Source: Salinimicrobium sp050750585
GTDB taxonomy: Bacteria > Bacteroidota > Bacteroidia > Flavobacteriales > Flavobacteriaceae
Assembly: GCF_050750585.1 (NCBI RefSeq)
Contig: NZ_JBOJLM010000011.1
Span: 1-64,000 of the forward strand
Direction of reading: 5' to 3'
DNA length: 64,000 nucleotides
Under the pieces are notes generated by a model, which was given only the letters and a program-made list of their open reading frames with translations, made no database searches and had not been told where the DNA came from. Shown piece by piece: positions 45,524 to 53,171 of this stretch; within the stretch, counting starts at the first letter, position 1, and the number at the start of each line of letters is the position of its first letter. A program made the position numbers and the translations under genes.

Positions 45524-47188
45524 ATGAAAAATAATTTAAAAGTAAAGAGCATATTCTTCGTCCTTCTTCTCTCTGTTCTTGCAGTGGGTTGTGCTGAAGA
45601 AGATTTCGAATTCGGAGAACTCACAAGCCCAAAAAATCTTAGTGTTTCTACAGAGGTTGTGGGGCAAAGCGGAGATATGCCCTATGGAGATGGTTCAGGG
45701 GAAGTAATGTTTAACGCATCTGCAGATGGAGCCATGACTTACAAGTACATTTTTGAGAGTGGAAGCTCAGGAACTGCATCAAATGGAGTTTACACCCATC
45801 AATTTTCACAAATTGGAACAAACGTTCATACAGTTACGGTTATTGCCTATGGTCCTGGTGGTACTGCCACTTCAACACCTGTGGAAGTAGAAGTACTCGT
45901 AACCTATGAGCCACCGGCCGAATTAATTCAAAAACTAGTGGGAAAAGAATGGCGCGTTAAAGCATCGGCACCAAAGCATTTTGGATTAGGGCCTGTAGGA
46001 GGTGAAGTTATCGCTGAGCATTACGGTGCAGGACCAAATGATAAAGCCGGAACAGGGATGTATGATGATCGTTATATTTTTAATGAAGATGGGACTTTTA
46101 CTCACATTGTTGATGCAACAAATGATGATCCAACACCAGATCTAACCGGAACTGTATTCGGAAGAATAAACCTGGTGGACCAATTAGGTGCCACATGTAG
46201 TGAAGAGGATGGTTGTACTGTGGATGGAGCAGATGTAATGAATATTCCATTTACAGATTATACTGAAAACTGGTCTATCTCAGCTCCAGGGGGTGTAGAA
46301 ACTCTTAATCTAACCGGAACAGGATTTATTGGTTACTACATTGGAGGAGACCATACCTATGAAATATTTGATCGCTCTGCTACCAATGAGATAGTTCTTA
46401 GATCTACCGATGGTAACGGCGAATTTGACTGGTGGTTTGTACTTACTTCTGAAGAAGAAGGAGCCACAGAGCCCGAAGACTTCGAAACTGAGTATACCAA
46501 ACTCGTTTGGGAACAGGATTTTGAATCAGGACCTCTGGATACTAACATTTGGAATTTAGAAACCGGAAATGGTGAAAATGGCTGGGGAAATCTGGAAAAA
46601 CAATATTATACCACAGATAATGTAGAAGTGGTTGACGGAAACCTGGTTATTACTGCCAAAGCTGAAGAATCCAACGGATTCAATTATACTTCTTCCAGGA
46701 TCACCACTAAAGATAATTTTGAATTCAAATACGGAAGGGTAGAAGCCAGAGCAAAATTACCGGAAGGAGCCGGTACCTGGCCTGCAATTTGGATGTTAGG
46801 ATCTAATTTTAATGAAGTTGGCTGGCCCGATAGTGGTGAGATCGATATTATGGAACATGTGGGGAATGACCAGAATACCATTCATGGCACTCTTCACTAC
46901 CCTGGACGTTCGGGTGGTAACGCTGATGGCGGCACAACAACGGTAGAAGGAGTAAACAGTGAATTCCATGTTTATTCGATGGAGTGGAGTCCAGAACGAA
47001 TCGTATTTCTGGTAGATAACGAAGTTTATCATACCTATGAGAATTCTGCAGACTCTCCTTTCAATCAAGACTTCTTTCTCATTTTAAACGTTGCTATGGG
47101 AGGAAATTTTGGAGGTGAAATAGATCCTGCATTTTCGGAGTCTTCCATGGTCGTAGATTATGTAAAAGTCTTTCAGGCAGAAGAATAA
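45524..47188 (+). CDS. GH16 endo-beta-1,3-glucanase (laminarinase) lipoprotein with N-terminal binding modules
   Basis: The product is 554 residues with SPII signal LLSVLAVGCAEED (Cys23). Residues about 30-125 form a PKD-like domain. Residues about 130-310 form a separate module starting LIQKLVGKEWRVKASAPKHFG and ending in a WWFVLTS strand; its opening resembles the LTGG...W modules of the first locus binding protein. The GH16 domain follows from about 325 (LVWEQDFESGPLDTNIWNLETG). The catalytic motif is E439-I-D-I-M-E444-H, giving nucleophile E439 and acid/base E444, in the GEIDIMEHVG form typical of laminarinases. It is predicted to be a surface enzyme that makes the first cuts in laminarin while also binding the chain. 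Confidence 0.92.
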   Translation: MKNNLKVKSIFFVLLLSVLAVGCAEEDFEFGELTSPKNLSVSTEVVGQSGDMPYGDGSGEVMFNASADGAMTYKYIFESGSSGTASNGVYTHQFSQIGTNVHTVTVIAYGPGGTATSTPVEVEVLVTYEPPAELIQKLVGKEWRVKASAPKHFGLGPVGGEVIAEHYGAGPNDKAGTGMYDDRYIFNEDGTFTHIVDATNDDPTPDLTGTVFGRINLVDQLGATCSEEDGCTVDGADVMNIPFTDYTENWSISAPGGVETLNLTGTGFIGYYIGGDHTYEIFDRSATNEIVLRSTDGNGEFDWWFVLTSEEEGATEPEDFETEYTKLVWEQDFESGPLDTNIWNLETGNGENGWGNLEKQYYTTDNVEVVDGNLVITAKAEESNGFNYTSSRITTKDNFEFKYGRVEARAKLPEGAGTWPAIWMLGSNFNEVGWPDSGEIDIMEHVGNDQNTIHGTLHYPGRSGGNADGGTTTVEGVNSEFHVYSMEWSPERIVFLVDNEVYHTYENSADSPFNQDFFLILNVAMGGNFGGEIDPAFSESSMVVDYVKVFQAEE

Positions 47189-47255
47189 TTTTGAGCCACT
47201 TAAGTTTAATAATATCCAGGGGGAATATTCTTCCCCCTGGAATTCAATTACCACA

Positions 47256-49529
47256 ATGAAAAAAATATATATTGTTTTCTTTAGCCTTTTTTCGGTCTCT
47301 TTGGCATCTGCCCAAAATACCCGAATCAAAAGTTCTATCGAAAATGTTGAAAAGAAAGTTGATTCTATTGTTTCCATCATGACCCTTGAAGAAAAAGTAG
47401 GGCAAATGGTACAATACAGCGGCACCTGGGATCTTACCGGGCCCGCAAATGGAGATCAAAACCAGTACCGCGAAGAGCAACTCAAAGAAGGGCTTGTAGG
47501 TTCTATGCTCAACGTACTTTCTGTAGAAGCCACCCGGGAGGCCCAAAAGCTGGTCATGGAGAATTCCAGGATCAAGATCCCTTTAATGTTTGGCTATGAT
47601 GTCATTCACGGGTACAAGACCATTTTTCCTGTTCCGCTTGGAGAAACTGCAAGTTGGGACCTGGAGGCGATGGAAGAAACCGCCCGCATCTCTGCCCTCG
47701 AAGCAGCTGCAGATGGGGTGAACTGGACCTTTGCACCAATGATAGATATTTCCCGAGATGCCCGCTGGGGGCGCATAATGGAAGGAGCAGGAGAAGATCC
47801 TTTTCTAACTTCCCGTGTGGCCGAAGCAAAAATCAGGGGCTATCAGGGTGAAGATCTTTCCAATCCTGCAACTATCGCGGCCACTGCCAAGCACTTTGCC
47901 GGGTATGGTTTTGCTGAAGCAGGCCGGGATTACAATACGGTTCACGTGGGTGAGAACGAACTCCATAACACCATTTTACCGCCTTTTAAAGCCGCTGCCG
48001 CTGCCGGGGTTGCTACTTTCATGAATTCTTTTAACGATCTTGATGGTACCCCTGCAACCGGAAGTAAAATGCTTCAAAGAGACATTCTTAAGGGAGATTG
48101 GGATTGGGACGGATTCATAGTTTCAGACTGGGGTTCTATTGCCGAAATGATAAACCATGGCTTTGCTGAAGATCTTACTCATGCCGCCGAAATCGCTGTA
48201 AAAGCCGGAAGTGATATGGACATGGAAGGCGGTGCCTATGAAACCGGACTTATCCAACTGGTTAACTCCGGAAAAGTTGATGAAGCACTAATCGATGATG
48301 CCGTTAAAAGAATTCTTCGGGTGAAATTCAAACTGGGGCTTTTCGAAGATCCTTACCGCTATTCCAACCCCGAATTGGCCCAACAGCTCAACCTGAAGGA
48401 GCATAGAGCTGTGGCAAGGGACGTGGCAAAAAAGTCAATTGTACTCCTCAAAAATGACAAAAACCTGTTGCCTATAGCCTCTTCAGTAAAGAATATCGCT
48501 GTTATAGGTCCATTGGCAGATGATAAAGACACGCCAATTGGTAACTGGAGAGCTCAGGGAGAAGCAAATTCCGCAGTTTCTATCCTCGAGGGTTTAAAAA
48601 GTGCTGTGGGTAATAATGTGAAAATCACCTACGCTAAGGGAGCCGATCTCGGTATGGGAGAACGCACCTTCCTGAAGCCTTTAAAGATCAATACTACCGA
48701 CAAATCCGGATTTAAAGCCGCTGTTGATGTGGCAAAAAAGGCAGATTTGGTGATCCTTGCCCTTGGTGAAGATGCTTTTCAAAGCGGGGAAGGAAGAAGC
48801 CAGGTGGAGATTGGTTTAGCAGGCCTTCAGCAGGAATTAATGGAAGAAATTTATAAGGTGAATAAAAATGTAGTTCTGGTACTCCAAAACGGAAGGCCTT
48901 TAGAAATTTCATGGGCTGCAGAGAATATTCCTGCAATTGTAGTTGCATGGCAGCTTGGAACTGAAAGTGGAAATGCTATTGCCGATGTGCTCTTCGGAAA
49001 ATACAATCCTTCAGCAAAACTTCCGGTGTCATTCCCGAGAGCTGTGGGCCAGGAGCCGCTTTATTACAACCAGAAGAATACAGGTAGACCCAGTAATCCT
49101 TCCGATGTCACCTATTCAGCTTATACAGATGAAGAGAAGACTGCGCTATATCCCTTTGGTTACGGCCTTAGTTATACCACTTTTGAATATGGAGACTTAG
49201 CTTTGTCTTCCAAAGAAATGACTCCGCAGGAATCGTTAACGGTTACTGTTCCCGTTACCAACACCGGCAAAAAGCCCGGAAAAGAGGTAGTGCAACTTTA
49301 TTTACGCGACATGGTGGCAAGTACTACAAGACCCATTAAAGAATTAAAAGGATTTGAGCTTGTTGAACTGCAACCGGGAGAAACAAAGCAGGTGAGCTTT
49401 ACTATTTCCAATGAACTTCTGAAGTTTTACAACGCCAATAAAGAATGGGCATCAGAACCGGGGGAGTTTCAGGTAATGATTGGAGGTAATTCCATAGATC
49501 TTAAAACCGAAAGCTTCCGATTGAATTAA
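47256..49529 (+). CDS. GH3 beta-glucosidase (laminarin locus)
   Basis: The product is 757 residues with signal peptide FSLFSVSLASAQ. GH3 layout: TIM barrel (IMTLEEKVGQMVQYSG, AKHFAGYGFAEAGRDY), nucleophile D291 in FIVSDWGSIAEM, sandwich domain (SIVLLKNDKNLLPI), FnIII-like C-terminus (YPFGYGLSYTTFEY). It closely follows the BglX type of periplasmic beta-glucosidase. Expected role: release of glucose from laminarin oligosaccharides imported by SusCD. It is 67 bases after the GH16 gene. Its stop is followed almost at once by a 41-base imperfect palindrome containing the iterated core. Confidence 0.93.
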   Translation: MKKIYIVFFSLFSVSLASAQNTRIKSSIENVEKKVDSIVSIMTLEEKVGQMVQYSGTWDLTGPANGDQNQYREEQLKEGLVGSMLNVLSVEATREAQKLVMENSRIKIPLMFGYDVIHGYKTIFPVPLGETASWDLEAMEETARISALEAAADGVNWTFAPMIDISRDARWGRIMEGAGEDPFLTSRVAEAKIRGYQGEDLSNPATIAATAKHFAGYGFAEAGRDYNTVHVGENELHNTILPPFKAAAAAGVATFMNSFNDLDGTPATGSKMLQRDILKGDWDWDGFIVSDWGSIAEMINHGFAEDLTHAAEIAVKAGSDMDMEGGAYETGLIQLVNSGKVDEALIDDAVKRILRVKFKLGLFEDPYRYSNPELAQQLNLKEHRAVARDVAKKSIVLLKNDKNLLPIASSVKNIAVIGPLADDKDTPIGNWRAQGEANSAVSILEGLKSAVGNNVKITYAKGADLGMGERTFLKPLKINTTDKSGFKAAVDVAKKADLVILALGEDAFQSGEGRSQVEIGLAGLQQELMEEIYKVNKNVVLVLQNGRPLEISWAAENIPAIVVAWQLGTESGNAIADVLFGKYNPSAKLPVSFPRAVGQEPLYYNQKNTGRPSNPSDVTYSAYTDEEKTALYPFGYGLSYTTFEYGDLALSSKEMTPQESLTVTVPVTNTGKKPGKEVVQLYLRDMVASTTRPIKELKGFELVELQPGETKQVSFTISNELLKFYNANKEWASEPGEFQVMIGGNSIDLKTESFRLN

Positions 49530-49530
49530 C

Positions 49531-49571
49531 AAAAAGGGGTCTCTAAAATGACATTTTTGAGACCCCTTTTT
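49531..49571 (+). terminator. Hairpin centred on the iterated palindrome, between GH3 and GH16
   Basis: Arms 49531-49550 and 49552-49571 pair over 20 positions with one mismatch, around A49551; exact core at 49545-49557; the 3' arm ends in a T-run. It looks like an intrinsic terminator, yet only 17 bases remain before the next start codon, so that GH16 gene depends on read-through. Confidence 0.8.
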
Positions 49572-49588
49572 TAAATACGCTACAAGAT

Positions 49589-50458
49589 ATGTACAGGAAA
49601 AATTTTAGAAATATTCTGCTGGGAATAATGATCTCTGCTGGAGGAACCCTTTTTGCACAGCATGTAGAGGTGAAAGTTCAAAAAGACACGCTGTTCTTTG
49701 ATACTTTTTCTGAAAATACGCTCGATCGTCAAAAATGGAATGTGCAGGGAACCGATTTTTGGGTGAACAATGAGCAGCAGATCTATATTGATTCTTCGGC
49801 TACTGTTTTCACCGTAAAAGGCGAAAAGGCAGGGGGAGTTGAAGATGCACTGGTACTTAAGGCGCATTACAGTCCCAATTATATCAATTATAAGGGTAAT
49901 GATTTTGACTTTATCTCGGGAAGGATCAATACCCAGGATAAGGTTATGTTTACGTACGGCACTGCTGCTGCGAGAATGAAGTTACCCAAAGGTGCGGGCT
50001 ACTGGCCGGCTTTCTGGGCACTTGGCGGAGGCAACTGGCCCGAAACCGGGGAGATTGACATTATGGAATATGTGGGCGAAACAGATTGGATTGGAGTTGC
50101 CCTTCATGGTCCCGGTTATTCGGGGGAAACACCCTTGGTGAATAAGTATTTTTTTCCTGAAGGAGAAGATGTAACCGATTGGCATGTTTATTCTGTAGAC
50201 TGGACGCCTGAAGGTTTTGATTTTAGGGTGGATGGCAGGTTGATCTACAGGGTGACAAAACCCATGGTAGAACATTACGGAAAATGGGCTTTCGACAACC
50301 CAAAATACCTTATTCTGAATTTAGCTCTGGGTGGTGCATATCCTTATAAAACCAACGGAGTGGAAGAGCCGTATAACGGCCTTCCCGCCTCAACTGTAGA
50401 TCTAATAAAATCCGGAGAAGCAGAAGTGCTGGTCGACTGGGTTTTGATTACGAAGTAA
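49589..50458 (+). CDS. GH16 beta-1,3-glucanase, single-domain
   Basis: The product is 289 residues with a signal peptide (MISAGGTLFAQ). It is a compact GH16 domain: DTFSENTLDRQKWN, INTQDKVMFTYGTAAARMKLPKGAGYWPAFWALG, catalytic E155-I-D-I-M-E160 in GEIDIMEYVG, and the C-terminal strand VDWVLITK. It lacks the added modules and lipid anchor of the other GH16 enzyme in this locus, so it may be periplasmic and cut imported fragments; that location is inferred. It ends the operon, followed by a perfect 37-base palindrome acting as terminator. Confidence 0.9.
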   Translation: MYRKNFRNILLGIMISAGGTLFAQHVEVKVQKDTLFFDTFSENTLDRQKWNVQGTDFWVNNEQQIYIDSSATVFTVKGEKAGGVEDALVLKAHYSPNYINYKGNDFDFISGRINTQDKVMFTYGTAAARMKLPKGAGYWPAFWALGGGNWPETGEIDIMEYVGETDWIGVALHGPGYSGETPLVNKYFFPEGEDVTDWHVYSVDWTPEGFDFRVDGRLIYRVTKPMVEHYGKWAFDNPKYLILNLALGGAYPYKTNGVEEPYNGLPASTVDLIKSGEAEVLVDWVLITK

Positions 50459-50476
50459 GCAGGTTGAATTAGCCGG

Positions 50477-50516
50477 AAATCCTCTTCAAAAATGTCATTT
50501 TTGAAGAGGATTTTTT
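50477..50516 (+). terminator. Terminator hairpin of the laminarin operon, centred on the iterated palindrome
   Basis: Arms 50477-50494 and 50496-50513 are perfect reverse complements (18 bp) around T50495, with the exact core at 50489-50501 and a T-run to 50516. Confidence 0.85.
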
Positions 50517-50520
50517 AGTT

Positions 50521-50544
50521 CTTTCAGGTTACAAACCCTGAAAG
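50521..50544. repeat. Short hairpin CTTTCAGG...CCTGAAAG
   Basis: 8-bp perfect arms 50521-50528 and 50537-50544 with an 8-base loop, next to the REP-like element. Confidence 0.5.
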
Positions 50545-50589
50545 GATTACCTTCTACAGTCGTGTCTCCTGGTTCTTTCCTCTTCAGTT

Positions 50590-50850
50590 GAGGCTCCTCA
50601 TATGTCGCTCCTCTGGAGCTCATTAGGATTGTATACTGCTTATCTATAAATATTGCGCCTCCCTGAGGCTCAAAAGAGGTGAATTATAATTATTTATAAA
50701 AAGTATTTAATGGAATTAACTCCTGGAGGGAGCTAAGAGAGTTAATTTTTAGAGCTCCGGAGGAGTGAAATATTTATAGGAATAAGTTTTGTTTTGCAAT
50801 GAGCTCCAGAGGAGCGGTATATAAAAGGTAGTACGCCACAGGTAAAGGCT
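50590..50850. repeat. REP-like inverted repeat element (GCTCCTCTGGAGC family)
   Basis: A left unit (about 50601-50672) has CGCTCCTCTGGAGCTCATT, then TCTATAAATATT and a second GCCTCCCTGAGGCTC palindrome. A right unit (about 50745-50826) is its inverted counterpart, with GAGCTCCGGAGGAGT, AATATTTATAG and AATGAGCTCCAGAGGAGCG. A related imperfect GGAG palindrome (CTCCTGGAGGGAG) lies between, near 50720. The region fills most of the gap between the laminarin operon and tadA and holds no gene. This is the architecture of REP doublets mobilised by IS200-like RAYT transposases; no transposase is present here. Confidence 0.65.
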
Positions 50851-50895
50851 CCAGAACACCACAATTTTAAATAAACTATTTCTTGCTTCTTGTCT

Positions 50896-51345
50896 CTAAT
50901 TCAAATTCCTTCTTTCGATAAAAAACCGCTTCAGGAGTTGCGAAGCTTCCTCTTCTAAAATGCCATTTTTGACTTTCGTTTTTGGGTGAAGTCTTCCTCC
51001 CATTCTTCTGTAGCCCCTTTCAGGATCTGAGGCAGCAAAAACCAAATTGGAGATCTGGCTCCAGTAAAGGGCACCGGCACACATTTGGCATGGCTCCAAA
51101 GTCACGTACATGGTACAATCCAGCAGGTACTTTCCGCCAAGGAAGTTCGCAGCTGAGGTGATGGCCTGCATTTCGGCATGGGCTGTGACATCATTCAGCA
51201 GTTCGGTAAGATTGTGTCCGCGGGCAATGATCCTTTGTTGAGCCACAATCACAACACCTACCGGGATCTCCCCTTTTTCGTAAGCCTGCTGTGCCTCTTC
51301 GAGGGCCTTCCGCATAAAATAAACGTCGTCAAAAACTAATTGCAT
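50896..51345 (-). CDS. tadA: tRNA-specific adenosine deaminase-like nucleoside deaminase
   Basis: ATG 51345 gives 149 residues; a TTG two codons upstream is unlikely. Zinc site: H56-A-E58 and P85-C86-Q-M-C89, the standard deaminase pattern with E58 as proton shuttle. IPVGVVIV, ARGHNL and the C-terminal RRMGGRLHPKTKVKNGILEEEASQLLKRFF agree with TadA, which converts A34 of tRNA-Arg(ACG) to inosine. Guanine or cytosine deaminases of the same fold cannot be fully excluded. It is divergent from dxs with 38 bases between the two ATGs. A TAnnTTTG box lies three bases before the start. The gene carries an exact iterated palindrome at 50957-50969. Confidence 0.85.
   Translation of the reverse strand: MQLVFDDVYFMRKALEEAQQAYEKGEIPVGVVIVAQQRIIARGHNLTELLNDVTAHAEMQAITSAANFLGGKYLLDCTMYVTLEPCQMCAGALYWSQISNLVFAASDPERGYRRMGGRLHPKTKVKNGILEEEASQLLKRFFIERRNLN
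50957..50969. repeat. Iterated palindrome copy (exact core), in tadA
   Basis: AAAATGCCATTTT followed by TGAC; on the minus strand it encodes K-N-G-I-L. Confidence 0.9.
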
Positions 51346-51348
51346 ATT

Positions 51349-51377
51349 CAAAAATACAATTTCAAAATGTACCTTTG
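51349..51377. promoter_or_regulatory. Divergent, nearly abutting -7 boxes for tadA and dxs
   Basis: For tadA, TATTTTTG on the minus strand (51356-51349) ends 3 bases before its ATG. For dxs, TACCTTTG on the plus strand (51370-51377) ends 6 bases before its ATG. Both match TAnnTTTG and predict transcripts starting at or next to the start codon. -33 boxes are not clear. Confidence 0.5.
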
Positions 51378-51383
51378 TTTTTT

Positions 51384-53171
51384 ATGGCAAAAACTATTCT
51401 CGATACTGTTAATTCTCCTGTAGATCTTCGGAAAATTGCTCCTGAAAAACTTCCGAAGCTGGCCGCAGAATTGCGGAAATTCATTATTGAGATCGTTGCT
51501 TCCAAAGAAGGTCATTTGGGTGCCAGTCTTGGAGTGGTAGAGCTTACTATCGCGTTACATTACATTTTTGATACTCCAAAAGACCTCCTGGTATGGGATG
51601 TGGGGCACCAGGCTTATGGGCACAAGATCATTACTGGTCGAAGAGAGAATTTTCATACAAACCGGCAGCTAGACGGAATCAGTGGCTTTCCCAAAAGGAA
51701 CGAGAGCGAATATGACACTTTTGGGGTAGGGCATTCATCTACCTCAATTTCGGCTGCATTGGGCATGGCGCTGGCTTCGGCTTTGAAGGGAGAAAGTGAA
51801 AAACAACATATTGCCGTAATAGGAGATGCCTCTATCGCCAGCGGGATGGCTTTTGAAGGATTGAATCATGCCGGGGTCACTAACGCCAATCTCCTGATCA
51901 TTCTTAATGATAACGCAATTGGAATAGACCCCAGTGTAGGGGCTTTAAAGAATTATCTTACAAAAGCGCGGGTAGGTTACAAACCGAAGCAGGATAATAT
52001 GGTAGAGGCGCTGAACTTTAAATATTTTGGACCGGTAGATGGCCATGATCTTGAGAGTCTTTTAGAAACTCTCGAAGCGCTTAAGAAGATAAAAGGGCCC
52101 AAGTTTCTTCATGTGATCACCACCAAAGGAAAAGGGCTTAAAAAAGCCGAGGAAGACCAGGTGAAATATCACGCCCCGGGTAAATTTCTTCCCGAAACAG
52201 GGGAGTTGCTTCCCTATGACACAGAGAATTTACCTTTAAAGTTTCAGGATGTTTTTGGGCTGAGCCTGGTTGAACTGGCCGAAAAGAACGAGAAGATCAT
52301 TGGGATCACACCTGCCATGCCAACAGGCAGTTCGCTTAAGTACATGATGCAGTCTTTCCCGGAGCGCGCTTTTGACGTGGGTATTGCCGAGCAACATGCC
52401 GTGACTCTTGCCGCCGGGATGGCAACACAGGGCTTTGTGGTTTTTTGTGCTATCTACTCCACTTTTCTTCAGCGGGCGTACGATCAGGTGATTCATGATG
52501 TGGCACTTCAGGATTTGCCGGTGATCTTTTGTCTCGACAGGGCCGGACTCGTGGGGGAAGATGGTGCTACTCATCATGGAAGTTTTGATATTGCTTATTT
52601 GCGCTGCATTCCTAATATGATCATCTTTGCGCCTCTTGATGAAGTGGACCTGCGAAACATGTTGTACACTGCCCAAACTGGAAAACTAAAACATCCTCTG
52701 GCCATACGTTATCCCAGAGGCAGAGGTTTTGTTGAAGACTGGAAGTTGCCGTTTGAGGAGATTAACTTTGGAAAAGGTAGAAAACTGAAGGGGGGAAGTG
52801 CTATTGCGGTGCTTACTTTTGGCACTATCGGGAAGAATGCCGAAAAGGCGCTGGAAGAACTGAAACAACCTGAAGCAATTGGCCACTACGACATGCGGTT
52901 TATCAAACCTTTGGATGAAGGGCTGCTGCATGAGGTTTTGTCGAATTATAAAATGCTGGTGACTATAGAAGACGGAGTGAGAAACGGCGGAGCAGGATCG
53001 GCGGTGATGGAGTTTGCTCAACAGCACAATTATCACCTCCCAATTACCACCCTTGGGTTGCCCGATAAATTTACAGACCACGGAAAAGTGGAAGAATTAC
53101 AAGAAAAATCAAAAATTGACGTTGAAAGTATTAAGGCATGTCTTAACTCAATGCTTAGAAAATTAAAATAA
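51384..53171 (+). CDS. dxs: 1-deoxy-D-xylulose-5-phosphate synthase
   Basis: ATG 51384 gives 595 residues beginning MAKTILDTVNSPVDLRKI; a TTG three codons upstream is not credible. This is the first step of the MEP isoprenoid pathway: pyruvate plus glyceraldehyde-3-phosphate to DXP, with thiamine diphosphate. Visible motifs: SKEGHLGASLGVVELTIALHY, DVGHQAYGHKI, the ThDP/Mg-binding GDASIASGMAFEGLNHAG...NDN, the transketolase central domain (DVGIAEQHAVTLAAGMA, with the catalytic Glu in AEQH), and the C-terminal domain (RYPRGRG, IEDGVRNGGAGSAV). Its stop TAA overlaps the ATG of the next gene by one base (TAATG), so the two are translationally coupled. Confidence 0.95.
   Translation: MAKTILDTVNSPVDLRKIAPEKLPKLAAELRKFIIEIVASKEGHLGASLGVVELTIALHYIFDTPKDLLVWDVGHQAYGHKIITGRRENFHTNRQLDGISGFPKRNESEYDTFGVGHSSTSISAALGMALASALKGESEKQHIAVIGDASIASGMAFEGLNHAGVTNANLLIILNDNAIGIDPSVGALKNYLTKARVGYKPKQDNMVEALNFKYFGPVDGHDLESLLETLEALKKIKGPKFLHVITTKGKGLKKAEEDQVKYHAPGKFLPETGELLPYDTENLPLKFQDVFGLSLVELAEKNEKIIGITPAMPTGSSLKYMMQSFPERAFDVGIAEQHAVTLAAGMATQGFVVFCAIYSTFLQRAYDQVIHDVALQDLPVIFCLDRAGLVGEDGATHHGSFDIAYLRCIPNMIIFAPLDEVDLRNMLYTAQTGKLKHPLAIRYPRGRGFVEDWKLPFEEINFGKGRKLKGGSAIAVLTFGTIGKNAEKALEELKQPEAIGHYDMRFIKPLDEGLLHEVLSNYKMLVTIEDGVRNGGAGSAVMEFAQQHNYHLPITTLGLPDKFTDHGKVEELQEKSKIDVESIKACLNSMLRKLK

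Noticed and set aside
22067..48455. Half-copies reading TCAAAAATGACAAAAA in the GH3 genes (near 24229 and 48449)
   Set aside because: They encode the conserved GH3 motif LLKNDKN, so the protein explains the similarity; I did not count them as copies of the iterated palindrome.
25369..50516. Explaining all palindrome copies as ordinary intrinsic terminators
   Set aside because: Eight exact copies are inside coding sequence, and the core is the same at every site while terminator stems normally share no sequence.
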